From the NCBI RefSeq assembly GCF_965232525.1, contig NZ_OZ246980.1, positions 744,001 through 808,000 of the forward strand: DNA of 64,000 nucleotides. The letters run 5' to 3'. This document shows, piece by piece, positions 22,636 through 30,844 of this stretch; positions within the stretch are counted from its first letter, which is position 1; each line of letters opens with the position of its first letter. A model generated the notes under the pieces. The model was not told the origin of the DNA and ran no database searches. It worked only from the letters and a program-made list of their open reading frames with translations. The position numbers were made by a program, and so were the translations under genes. This DNA is from Bauldia sp965232525 (GTDB taxonomy: Bacteria; Pseudomonadota; Alphaproteobacteria; Rhizobiales; Kaistiaceae).

Positions 22636-24174
22636 ATGACCCGAAATCTCGTGGCCGGCGTCGCGACGTTGCTGTTCGCCGCCTTCACCATCGGTCTCGA
22701 CCTGACCGGCGTTCTCCTCCTGACGGCGTCGATCGAGAACGAATTCACCGTCGACATCACCACCACCCAATGGGTGCTCAACCTTTATGCGCTGACCTAT
22801 GCCGTCTTGATGATCACCGGCGGCCGACTCGGCGATATGTACGGCCGCCGGCGGATGATGCTGATCGCCACGGGCCTGTTCGCGGTGGCCTCGATCGGAT
22901 GCCTGTTCGCTCCGACCATCGGATGGCTGATCGCCGCCCGCGGCGTGCAAGGCGCCGGCGCCGCGATGATGTGGCCGTCCATTCTGGCGATCGGCGCCAA
23001 TCTCGTGCCGGCCGAGCGACGCGGCTGGATCATGGGCCTGATCCTCGCCGGTGTGACCAGCGGCAATGTCTTTGGCCCGCTGATCGGCGGTTTCGTCGCC
23101 TGGGTCGGCGACTGGCGGCTGTTCTTCCTGGTCAACCTGATGATGGCGATCGTCGTCGCGCTTCTCGTCTTGCGCTTCCTGCCGAAGGATCCGCCGGAAA
23201 CCGCCGGCCAGCGCGTCGACGTCGTCGGAATCGCGCTCCTGGCGGGCGCGGTCGGCGCGTTGCTTTATGGCCTCGATGTCGGCCCGGATTGGGGATGGGC
23301 GTCTCTCGCCATCGTCGGCATCTTTGTTCTCAGCGCTGTGCTCTTTGTTCTCTTCCCGCTGGCGGAACACCGGGTCGCCGACCCGATGGTGCCGCCGCCC
23401 CTGATGCAGAACCGCGATTTCCTGCTGGCGCTCACCACCAACGGCCTGCTCGTGCCATCGATCTTCCTCGCCTTCCTGTATTTCCCGCAGTATTTCCAAA
23501 AGGTGCTGGGATGGTCGGTGCTGGCGGCGTCGTTCGGCATGCTGCCGTTGATGGTGCTCCTGTCGGTCGGCGCGATCCTGGCGGGGCGCCTATACGATTC
23601 CATCGGACCGCGGCGGCTGTTGCTGGCCGGCTATGTCCTGATCGCCCTCGGCGGCGCCTGGATCGTGGTGCTGCCATCGGGCTGGGGGTATGTCGCCATG
23701 GTACCGGCGATGGTGCTGATCGGCTTGGGCGGCGCCATGGGTGTCGGATCGGCGGGTACGGTCGCCGTCAGTGCCGTCGCCCCGACCCGCACCGGCGTTG
23801 CCGGTGGGCTATCGTTCACGGTCCATCTGGCCTGCGGCGCGGTCGGCGTCGCCGGCGGCACCGCGATCCTTTACCTCTCCAGCACACAGACCTTGCAGCG
23901 CGGTTTGAGCGAGGCCGGCATCGCCGTGACGCCGGCCGATCAGGCAACCTTGAACGCCGCCGCCCCCGGCGCCGACGCGACAGCCCGGATTCTCGGCACC
24001 TTCACCACCGAGACGGCCACCGCGATCCAGAACCTCATGACCACCAGCTTTGCCCAGGGCCTCAGCCACGCCTACTGGCTGGCGCTTGGCGCGGCGCTCG
24101 TCGGCCTCGTCTGCGTCATCGCCATCGACGAGAAGAAACTGAAGAATGCCGACGCCGCCGCGCCGAAGACCTGA
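22636..24174 (+). CDS. MFS transporter, DHA2 (14-helix drug exporter) family
   Basis: A 512-residue inner-membrane protein with about 14 hydrophobic segments. The family motif A GGRLGDMYGRRRMM lies between helices 2 and 3, and VLNLYALTYAVLMI precedes it. SGNVFGPLIGGFVAWVGDWRLFF follows, as in EmrB/QacA-type proton-coupled exporters. The ATG at 22636 gives the expected short N-terminus; in-frame starts at 22471 and 22591 would add residues that do not look like membrane-protein sequence. The substrate is unknown. It ends 71 bases before a convergent methyltransferase gene. Confidence 0.9.
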   Translation: MTRNLVAGVATLLFAAFTIGLDLTGVLLLTASIENEFTVDITTTQWVLNLYALTYAVLMITGGRLGDMYGRRRMMLIATGLFAVASIGCLFAPTIGWLIAARGVQGAGAAMMWPSILAIGANLVPAERRGWIMGLILAGVTSGNVFGPLIGGFVAWVGDWRLFFLVNLMMAIVVALLVLRFLPKDPPETAGQRVDVVGIALLAGAVGALLYGLDVGPDWGWASLAIVGIFVLSAVLFVLFPLAEHRVADPMVPPPLMQNRDFLLALTTNGLLVPSIFLAFLYFPQYFQKVLGWSVLAASFGMLPLMVLLSVGAILAGRLYDSIGPRRLLLAGYVLIALGGAWIVVLPSGWGYVAMVPAMVLIGLGGAMGVGSAGTVAVSAVAPTRTGVAGGLSFTVHLACGAVGVAGGTAILYLSSTQTLQRGLSEAGIAVTPADQATLNAAAPGADATARILGTFTTETATAIQNLMTTSFAQGLSHAYWLALGAALVGLVCVIAIDEKKLKNADAAAPKT

Positions 24175-24245
24175 CCGGCAAAAGCCAGCGGGAGGAGACT
24201 ACACCGCAGAAGGCTTCCCACCTGTCGCCGCCATCCCTCAGAACA

Positions 24246-24884
24246 CTAATCCTTCCGCGCCACCACATACCGGCTCGGCGGCGAGGCGGGGTAGTTGCCC
24301 GTCTCGATGATCTTGAAGCCGTGCGCGGTGATCCTGCCCTCCAGTTCCGGGATCGTCATGAAGTTCACGTAGGGCGCCTTGCCGAGGCACTGCATGATCG
24401 GCAGGGCGAGCCGCATCACCCGGTACTTGAACGTGGTTCCGGGGCCGGACAGGCAGATAGTCTTGGAGATGAACAGACCGCCCGGCTTCAGCATGCGGTT
24501 GAACCGGTCGAGGGCGGCGTCGAGGTCCTCCAGCAGGTGGAGGAGGTTCAGCGCCATCACCACGTCGTAGGGTTCGCCGACGAGGGAGTCGTCCAGCACG
24601 TCGGCGGTGACGAAGCGGACATTGGCGACGCCCTGCTCGCGCGCCTTGTCGGTGCCGATCCGGGTCATGTTGGCGGAGATGTCGCTGGCGGTGATCGCGC
24701 CGGCGTGCTCGGCCAGAAGCAGGGCGGTCGAGCCGCTGCCGCTGCCGACCTCGAGAAGCCGGTCGGTCGGCCTTAGATACGTCTTGGTCCGGCCGAGCGA
24801 ATAGGTGTAGGCGTCCATGTCCTTGATAGGAGAGGCGGCGTATTTCTCGGCGACCCCGTCCCAGAATTTTGCTGATGTCTGCAT
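24246..24884 (-). CDS. Class I SAM-dependent methyltransferase
   Basis: A 212-residue protein. SAM motif I is LLEVGSGSGSTALLLAEH, the acidic motif II region is ITASDISANM, VTADVLDD and VVMALNLLHLLEDLDAALD follow, and LKPGGLFISKT is the post-motif. The C-terminal part has FMTIPELEGRITAHGF. The substrate is unknown. AAGGA lies 8 bases before the ATG at 24884, so I prefer it to the ATG two codons earlier. It is divergent from a LysR gene with a perfect inverted repeat between, so LysR control is likely. Confidence 0.85.
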   Translation of the reverse strand: MQTSAKFWDGVAEKYAASPIKDMDAYTYSLGRTKTYLRPTDRLLEVGSGSGSTALLLAEHAGAITASDISANMTRIGTDKAREQGVANVRFVTADVLDDSLVGEPYDVVMALNLLHLLEDLDAALDRFNRMLKPGGLFISKTICLSGPGTTFKYRVMRLALPIMQCLGKAPYVNFMTIPELEGRITAHGFKIIETGNYPASPPSRYVVARKD

Positions 24885-24917
24885 AGCCATCGTCCTTTCG
24901 AGAGACACCCTACCCAT

Positions 24918-24939
24918 GCAATTCCGCGATAGGAATTGC
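24918..24939. promoter_or_regulatory. Perfect inverted repeat, probable LysR operator
   Basis: GCAATTCC and GGAATTGC are 8-bp perfect arms separated by 6 bases. The site lies between the divergent methyltransferase and LysR starts, 34 bases from one and 31 from the other. Its size and dyad are typical of LysR recognition sites. Confidence 0.6.
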
Positions 24940-24970
24940 CCGAATGCGTTGATTGGATATACAAAAACGC

Positions 24971-25891
24971 ATGAATTGGCAGGCCATCGCCTTCAACTGG
25001 AACCAGGTGCGAGCCTTTCTGGTCACCGCCGAGGAGGGCTCGCTGTCCGCCGCCTCGCGGGCACTGGGGCTCACCCAGCCGACGCTCGGGCGCCAGGTGG
25101 CCGCGCTTGAAGCCGACCTCGGCGTCGTCCTGTTCGAGCGGGTCGGCCGCTCCCTGACCCTCACCCCCTCCGGCCTGGAGCTGCTCGATCACGTGCGGGC
25201 GATGGGCGAAGCCGCCAGCCGCATATCGCTGACAGCATCGGGCCAGTCGCAGACCGTCGAGGGCCGGGTGCTGATCACTGCCGCCGACGTGATGTCCGCC
25301 TATCTCCTGCCGCCGGCGGTGAAGCGGCTGCGCGACATCGCCCCGCTGCTCGAAATCGACATCGTCGCAGCCAATGAGATCCGCGACCTGCAGCGGCGCG
25401 AGGCGGACATCGCCATCCGTCACGTGCGGCCCGAGCAGCCGGACCTGATCGCCCGGCTGGTGCGGGATGCCAAGGGCCGGTTCTACGCGGCGAGCAGCTA
25501 TCTCGACCGCCGCGGCCGGCCGAAGACCCGCGCCGAACTGGCGCAGCACGATTTCATCAGTTTCGGTGACCCTGATCGGGTGCTCGAATATCTGGAGCCG
25601 TTCGGTCTCGGCCTCACCCGCGCCAATTTCCGCCTCGGCTCGAAGAGCGGTGTCGTTGCCTGGGAGATGGCGAAGAGCGGCCTCGGCATCGTGACGATGT
25701 CCGACGAGGTCGGAGAGATGACCCCCGGCGTCGAGGCCGTGCAGGTCGATCTCGATCCCTTCCTCTTCCCGATCTGGCTCACCACCCACCGGGAACTCCA
25801 CACCAGTCGCCGCATCCGGCTGGTGTTCGACCTGCTGGCGGATTTTTTATCGAAGCCACAGGGGGCGGGCTCGGCGGCGGGATATGGGTAG
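24971..25891 (+). CDS. LysR family transcriptional regulator
   Basis: A 306-residue regulator. The winged HTH lies at about residues 8-65, with FLVTAEEGSLSAASRALGLTQPTLGRQVAALEADLG split over the recognition helix and FERVGRSLTLTPSG after it. The C-terminal domain has LysR-substrate features (EADIAIRHVRPEQPDL, GVVAWEMAKSGLGIV). The ATG at 24971 is preferred over a TTG six codons upstream. The divergent methyltransferase gene and the palindrome between them suggest it controls that gene and itself. Confidence 0.88.
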   Translation: MNWQAIAFNWNQVRAFLVTAEEGSLSAASRALGLTQPTLGRQVAALEADLGVVLFERVGRSLTLTPSGLELLDHVRAMGEAASRISLTASGQSQTVEGRVLITAADVMSAYLLPPAVKRLRDIAPLLEIDIVAANEIRDLQRREADIAIRHVRPEQPDLIARLVRDAKGRFYAASSYLDRRGRPKTRAELAQHDFISFGDPDRVLEYLEPFGLGLTRANFRLGSKSGVVAWEMAKSGLGIVTMSDEVGEMTPGVEAVQVDLDPFLFPIWLTTHRELHTSRRIRLVFDLLADFLSKPQGAGSAAGYG

Positions 25892-25940
25892 TGTTCGCAA
25901 AGCAACCATTGCCAGTCGACTGCTTCTCAGGCCATCGACT

Positions 25941-26225
25941 TCATCTGCCTTTAGATCGATTCAGTAGCTCTCTCAATCGCTCGACCTCGGTGACGAGGCG
26001 CGGGATATCTTGCCGAGCGTGAGCGATGAAGTCTTGGTCCGCGACAGTAGCGCCGGTGAGGTAGATATCCTCGCCGCCGGTACGGATGAAGTCCGACCCA
26101 CTGAAGCCTTCTCGGCTCTCAACAAATGAACTCCACGGGCCAGCTGTCGCTCGCATCGCGCGGGCCATAATCCTCCCAACATCCTCTTTGGTCATTGGAT
26201 CTTCGTCATCCATGTCGTTCGCCAT
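25941..26225 (-). CDS. Small hypothetical protein
   Basis: A 94-residue acidic protein. The C-terminal half, TVADQDFIAHARQDIPRLVT with EVERLRELL after it, resembles a motif seen in various small bacterial and phage-borne hypothetical proteins. No function is known. A methionine at residue 5 is an alternative start, and no good ribosome site is visible. It sits alone between the LysR gene and a divergent SDR gene. Confidence 0.55.
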   Translation of the reverse strand: MANDMDDEDPMTKEDVGRIMARAMRATAGPWSSFVESREGFSGSDFIRTGGEDIYLTGATVADQDFIAHARQDIPRLVTEVERLRELLNRSKGR

Positions 26226-26379
26226 GTGCTGTTGAACGATCGTAGTATGAGGGCTTAGGCGGCGGATTACGACGAGCTCGCTTTAGCTGACGCTATCGGC
26301 GAGCGGGTTGGCGCGTTCAGCGAGTGCATCGGAAACCGAAGCGCCCTATCTCTGCTTCAACGAAAGCGGGAGCACTATC

Positions 26380-27207
26380 ATGGCTGATACGAACAGGGTC
26401 GCGCTGGTGACCGGCGCTTCGTCGGGGATCGGCAAGGAGATCGCCAGGCGGCTGATCGCCGACGGGTTGACCGTCTATGCCGCCGCGCGGCGCACCGACA
26501 AGATGGCCGACCTCGCCGAGGCCGGCGTGACGGTGCTCGCCCTCGACATCACCGACGAGGCAAGCATCGAGGCGGTGGTCGCCGCGATCGCCGCCGCGCA
26601 CGGCGGGGTCGACGTTCTCGTCAACAATGCCGGCTTCGGCCTCTATGGCTCGGTCGAGGATACCTCGATCGCTGATGCTCGCTACCAGTTCGACGTCAAC
26701 CTGTTCGGACTGGCTCGCCTCACCCAGCTTCTGCTCCCGGCGATGCGCGAGAAGGGCGCCGGCACCATCGTCAACATCACCTCGATGGGCGGCAAGATCT
26801 ATACCCCGCTCGGCGCCTGGTACCACGCCTCCAAGCACGCGCTGGAAGGCTGGTCCGACTGCCTGCGGCTGGAGCTTGCGCCCTTCGGCATCCATGTGGT
26901 GGTGGTCGAGCCGGGGATCATCGAAACCGCGTTCGGCGACGTGCTGATGGGGCCGATGCTGGAGCGCTCGGGCAAGGGCGCTTATGCCGACTTCGCCGAC
27001 AAGGTGGCGAAGGCAACCCGGAATTCGTACGAACGGGGCGGCGGCTCGTCCCCGACCGTGATCGCCGACGTGGTTTCGCGGGCGGTCAAGGCGGGGCGGC
27101 CAAAGACCCGCTACGTCGCCGGTCGGCTCGCCTGGCCGATGATTCAGGTTCGCAAATGGCTGGGCGACCGTGTCTTCGACCGGATGGTGATGAGCGCGGT
27201 GCGCTAG
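26380..27207 (+). CDS. SDR family oxidoreductase
   Basis: A 275-residue short-chain dehydrogenase: TGASSGIG near residue 10, NNAGFGLYG, then the catalytic ITSMGG and YHASKHALEGW. The longer C-terminal part with VEPGIIETAFGD resembles the group annotated as oxidoreductases near 17-beta-hydroxysteroid and retinol dehydrogenases. The substrate is not predictable. GGGAG lies 8 bases before the ATG at 26380. The stop TAG is immediately followed by the ATG of the AraC gene, so the two are certainly in one transcript. Confidence 0.87.
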   Translation: MADTNRVALVTGASSGIGKEIARRLIADGLTVYAAARRTDKMADLAEAGVTVLALDITDEASIEAVVAAIAAAHGGVDVLVNNAGFGLYGSVEDTSIADARYQFDVNLFGLARLTQLLLPAMREKGAGTIVNITSMGGKIYTPLGAWYHASKHALEGWSDCLRLELAPFGIHVVVVEPGIIETAFGDVLMGPMLERSGKGAYADFADKVAKATRNSYERGGGSSPTVIADVVSRAVKAGRPKTRYVAGRLAWPMIQVRKWLGDRVFDRMVMSAVR

Positions 27208-28206
27208 ATGGTCCCGAAGAAGTTCACCCTCGATCTCGGCTGGCGGGTCCTGCTCAAGGACCTTGGCATCGCCCCCGCCGACCTGTTGCGGCAGGCCGAC
27301 CTGCCCGGCGATCTCTTGGCGCGGCAGGCGCCGATGCTGGCCGTCGACGAGTACTTTCGCTTTTGCGAGGCGCTCGGCAAGCTGCTCGACGATCCGGCGT
27401 TTCCCTTGCGCATCGGTCAGGCGGTGTCGGTTGAGGCCTTCAGTCCGCCGATCTTCGCCGCCTGTTGCAGTCCCGATCTCAACGCCGCTCTGGAACGGCT
27501 CTCCCAATACAAGCCGCTGATCGGGCCACTCAGCCTCGACGTCACCGTCGGCAGCCAGGAGACCCGGGCGATCCTCGGTGGGCTCTCCGGCGAGCAGCAA
27601 CCGCCACCGGCGCTGATGGCGACGGAGCTGGTGTTTCTCGTCCATCTCGCCCGGCTCGCCACCCGCGAGCGGATCGTTCCCGTCGCCGTTCATGTCAAGG
27701 CGCCGCTTGCCGAAGCGGACGCATATGCTGACTTCTTCGGCGTTCCCGTCACCCTTGGTTCCTACGACGGCATCGCGTTTTCGGCCGAAGACGCAAGGCG
27801 GCCGTTCATGACTGCCAGCGATAGCCTGTGGGCGGTGTTCGAGCCGGAACTACGCGCCCGGCTCGGCGACCTTGGCATCGAAGCCGGCTTCCGCGACCGG
27901 GTGCGCGCCTGCCTCAACGAGATGCTGGCCGGCGGCCGCTGCACCATGACCGACGTCGCCCGGCGGCTGGCGGTGAGCACCCGCACCCTGCAAAGGCGGC
28001 TCCACGACGAAGGCACCAGCTTCCAGCAGGAACTCAACAGTTTACGCGAGGAGCTGGCGCGCCATTACCTCGCCAACTCGCACTATTCCGGCGCCGAGAT
28101 CTCGTTCCTGCTCGGCTACAACGATCCCAACTCGTTCATCCGCGCCTTCCACACATGGACGGGACAGACCCCGGAAGCGGCCCGGCCGCAGAGCCGGCTG
28201 CAGTAA
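27208..28206 (+). CDS. AraC family transcriptional regulator with arabinose-binding-like N-domain
   Basis: A 332-residue regulator. The N-terminal ~190 residues (QADLPGDLLARQAPMLAVDEYF, FSPPIFAACCSPDL) match the Arabinose_bd (PF12625) sensor typical of OruR/ArgR-like AraC proteins. The C-terminal ~90 residues hold two HTHs: CTMTDVARRLAVSTRTLQRRL and AEISFLLGYNDPNSFIRAF with the closing TG-x-TPEAAR. It starts directly after the SDR stop with no gap. It probably regulates the SDR gene in response to an unknown small molecule or fatty-acid-like ligand. Confidence 0.9.
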   Translation: MVPKKFTLDLGWRVLLKDLGIAPADLLRQADLPGDLLARQAPMLAVDEYFRFCEALGKLLDDPAFPLRIGQAVSVEAFSPPIFAACCSPDLNAALERLSQYKPLIGPLSLDVTVGSQETRAILGGLSGEQQPPPALMATELVFLVHLARLATRERIVPVAVHVKAPLAEADAYADFFGVPVTLGSYDGIAFSAEDARRPFMTASDSLWAVFEPELRARLGDLGIEAGFRDRVRACLNEMLAGGRCTMTDVARRLAVSTRTLQRRLHDEGTSFQQELNSLREELARHYLANSHYSGAEISFLLGYNDPNSFIRAFHTWTGQTPEAARPQSRLQ

Positions 28207-28265
28207 GGCGGCCACGGATCACGGCGGCGTCGCGGGACCTTCCGCGCTCACGCAGCGCCAAGACC

Positions 28266-29375
28266 TCACCGGAAATCGAAGTCGGCGAAGACCGCTGCAT
28301 GGTCGGACCCGGCGTTGCGCCAATTGTCGATCCCGCGGAACGGCCGTACGCTGGGATTGCCGCCCTCAAGCGCTTCCGGTGCCATTCCGCGGCGCTCGAT
28401 ACCGACATTCATCAGAGCGTCGGCCATAGGATCAGACACCAGGATGTAGTCGATCTGATTGAACTCGTCCTCATATCGGTAGGTCCATCGCTGGTCCTCG
28501 GGTGGCCCGTACCGGGACGCCAGAACATCCGTCAGACCCCGTAAGTCCATAAGCGGAGAAAGCGGATCACTTTCCGGTGTGTCGTTGAGATCGCCCAATA
28601 CCGCGACCCGCTGTCTCCTGAGGTCGTAGCGGTCAGCCAGAATCCGTTTCACTTCCTCTGCCTGCGCCTTTCTTCTTGCGTCTCCGCCACCGGATTTGCT
28701 CTTCAGGTGATTGGCCAGCAGGTAGATCGGTCCGAAGTCCGCCAGGATTTCAACCTCAAGACAGTCGCGCGAAAAGATGGGCCTTCCGCCGGCATCTTCC
28801 GAGAAGATGTTGGTGCGAACCGTTCCAATCGGATGTTTCGAGTAGACCGCAACGTCGATACCGCGGGGATCGGTGATGCAATCAATCAGGATGTTATAGG
28901 GGTAGAGCTTCCGTAGCCGGTCGGAGTTGAAGTCGTCGAGGACCGGCCTGCTCTCGACCTCGTTGATGCAAATGACGTCGGCATCAACTTCGGTGATTAC
29001 GCGAGCGGTGTGTCGCGACGTATCGTCGGAAAACCGGTCGCGGTCATATGTCAGAAACCCGTGCCATTGATTGCTGCGGGTCGGCACCAGTTGATATGTT
29101 TCCTTGTGTCCGTCGCCATCGGCGTCGCGCTTGCGAAACAGATAGAAGCCGATGTCCGATCTCAGGATGTTGTAACCGATGAAATTGTAGAGCTCCTTGT
29201 AGAGGTCACCGGCTTTATTTCGATCCCTCGTACTGTAGGTGGGCTTTTTCAGAATCGCCTGCAACTCTGCAATCTTGACCATCTTTTCGTCGCCGGTCGC
29301 ATGATTCGAGAAGTTGAGAACCTTCGCACGGCCAAACAGGTTTTCCACATTGTACGTCGCCAGCCTAAACGCCAT
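28266..29375 (-). CDS. Endonuclease/exonuclease/phosphatase family protein
   Basis: A 369-residue Mg-dependent phosphodiesterase. Family motifs are in order: ATYNVENLF (Asn) at the N-terminus, VICINEVES (Glu), VAVYSKHPIG, LLANHLKSKSGG (His), VLGDLNDTPESDPLS (Asp, Asn) and the terminal GSDHAAVFADF (Asp-His pair). The substrate may be nucleic acid or a phosphoester; the sequence does not decide. There is no signal peptide from this start. Base composition is somewhat lower in GC than its neighbours. It is convergent with the AraC gene. Confidence 0.88.
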   Translation of the reverse strand: MAFRLATYNVENLFGRAKVLNFSNHATGDEKMVKIAELQAILKKPTYSTRDRNKAGDLYKELYNFIGYNILRSDIGFYLFRKRDADGDGHKETYQLVPTRSNQWHGFLTYDRDRFSDDTSRHTARVITEVDADVICINEVESRPVLDDFNSDRLRKLYPYNILIDCITDPRGIDVAVYSKHPIGTVRTNIFSEDAGGRPIFSRDCLEVEILADFGPIYLLANHLKSKSGGGDARRKAQAEEVKRILADRYDLRRQRVAVLGDLNDTPESDPLSPLMDLRGLTDVLASRYGPPEDQRWTYRYEDEFNQIDYILVSDPMADALMNVGIERRGMAPEALEGGNPSVRPFRGIDNWRNAGSDHAAVFADFDFR

Positions 29376-29555
29376 GATAGTAACCCGCCTATTCTTGATT
29401 GTTGAATTTAGCATTTCAATCTTAGCGCAACTTGACGCCAACGAAAACCAAGGATGAGGGTTGGGCGAAGGCGTCACCAGAATGTCATGGGCGCCGGGAG
29501 CCTCAGCCCTTAAGTAAGGCCGAGCGACGACCTTCCGGCGACAAGGAGATGTCCG

Positions 29556-30116
29556 ATGGCCTATGACGCGCTCCGCCAATCCCTGATCGATCTGTTCAAG
29601 GAAACGGCCGAGGCCCACCATACCGCTTTCGCCGCGACCGACGGCGCCGATCCGGACTGGCCGATGTGGTACGGCGAGCACCTGCGCGACCCGATCTCGA
29701 AAGTGCTCGGCGTCGACTTCACGCGCAGCGACCTGGTCTTCTGTCTGATGACCGCCGACCTTGAGCATACCGCGCGCGAATCCGGCGAGCCGTGGCAGGC
29801 GAGCTATGCCGACCACTTCATCGAACGCTTCGCCACGTCGGAGTCGCCGCAGAGCGATACGCTGGCGCTTTACATGACGCCGACCTGCCCGTTCTGCCGC
29901 TTGGTGCTGAACGCGCTGGAAGACCTCGACGTCGATATCGAACTACGGGACATCTACGCCGACCGCGACCATCGCGACGCGCTGATCGCGGCACGCGGCC
30001 GGGGGACGGTACCGGTTCTCCGGATCACGTCGGGCGACGAGGACCGGTGGATGCCGGAGTCGCGCGATATTATCCGCTACCTGCAGGAAACCTACGGACA
30101 GAAGGAAGCGGCGTGA
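29556..30116 (+). CDS. Glutaredoxin-domain fusion protein
   Basis: A 186-residue two-part protein. Residues 1-95 (ALRQSLIDLFKETAEAHHTA, WPMWYGEHLRDPISKVLG, LVFCLMTADLEHT) form a domain I recognise only as recurring in alphaproteobacterial hypothetical proteins. Residues 103-186 are a glutaredoxin/GST-N thioredoxin fold: LYMTPTCPFCRLVLNAL with a CPFC centre, the cis-proline segment TVPVLRI and SRDIIRYL. A redox role is likely. AAGGAG lies 7 bases before the ATG. It converges on the Tat-exported gene (6 bases between stops). Confidence 0.8.
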   Translation: MAYDALRQSLIDLFKETAEAHHTAFAATDGADPDWPMWYGEHLRDPISKVLGVDFTRSDLVFCLMTADLEHTARESGEPWQASYADHFIERFATSESPQSDTLALYMTPTCPFCRLVLNALEDLDVDIELRDIYADRDHRDALIAARGRGTVPVLRITSGDEDRWMPESRDIIRYLQETYGQKEAA

Positions 30117-30122
30117 CCGGCC

Positions 30123-30611
30123 TCAACCGCCGAGCTCGCGGCTGTCGCCGGGCTCGATGACGAAGTTGCTCCATCGCATGGTGTTCTGGTCGATGCCGCA
30201 GTAGTAGCCGTCGCTGTCGCGGTAATAGCGCAGCTCGAGCTGGGTCCCGCCGGCGACCGTGGGCCATTGTGACCGGATGATGCCGTCGGCATCGACGGTC
30301 CACGTTCCGGCCTCCTCGCGATCGCCGATCCGTAGTGACGCCGTTCCGTCGGGCGCCAGGTAAAGCGCGAACGACTCCCGATCGTGCACGGTGCCGATCA
30401 GCGTGTTGCCGGCGGCTTCCGCGTTGACAGCCTCGGCGTCCAACATCGTGTGGTCCGGCGTCAGGACGAACGAATGTTCGTCGTTACGACAGTGCGGATC
30501 ATCCGACGCCCGAGCCTTGCTGGCACCGCCAAACGCCGCCGCTCCGGCGATCCCGCTGCCCAGAACCCATCGGCGTGTTTTGTCTTCGGTTATCGTCTCC
30601 TCGGTGATCAT
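30123..30611 (-). CDS. Exported protein with Tat-like signal, unknown function
   Basis: A 162-residue protein with an N-terminal TRRWVLGSGIAGAAAFGGAS stretch followed by KARA. The twin arginine plus hydrophobic run suggests Tat export, though the FLK part of the consensus is missing. The mature part is acidic and contains two repeats of a beta-like pattern (SFALYLAPDGTASLRIG, GTWTVDADGIIRSQW) plus two cysteines. I recognise no family. The start could also be 13 codons earlier at 30650; neither start has a strong ribosome site. Confidence 0.6.
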   Translation of the reverse strand: MITEETITEDKTRRWVLGSGIAGAAAFGGASKARASDDPHCRNDEHSFVLTPDHTMLDAEAVNAEAAGNTLIGTVHDRESFALYLAPDGTASLRIGDREEAGTWTVDADGIIRSQWPTVAGGTQLELRYYRDSDGYYCGIDQNTMRWSNFVIEPGDSRELGG

Positions 30612-30844
30612 CGCTCGGATCAGTCCCGTCGTAGCATACCGATGACGCAAGCCTTCAATCGGCCGGTGGCCGCTCTGTCGAGCCGCGAAGAACCGGGGGC
30701 CAAATGGATGGTGGTCGCCACAATGTCATTGTCGAGCGTTTTCCTGCCCCGTAAGGCTCGACGGGCGGAAGCAGGTCGGCTACTGAGAAGGGCCTGCATT
30801 CGCAGCGTCGCCCCCATTCCGCCATCAGCCGGTAGCCGATCCCC

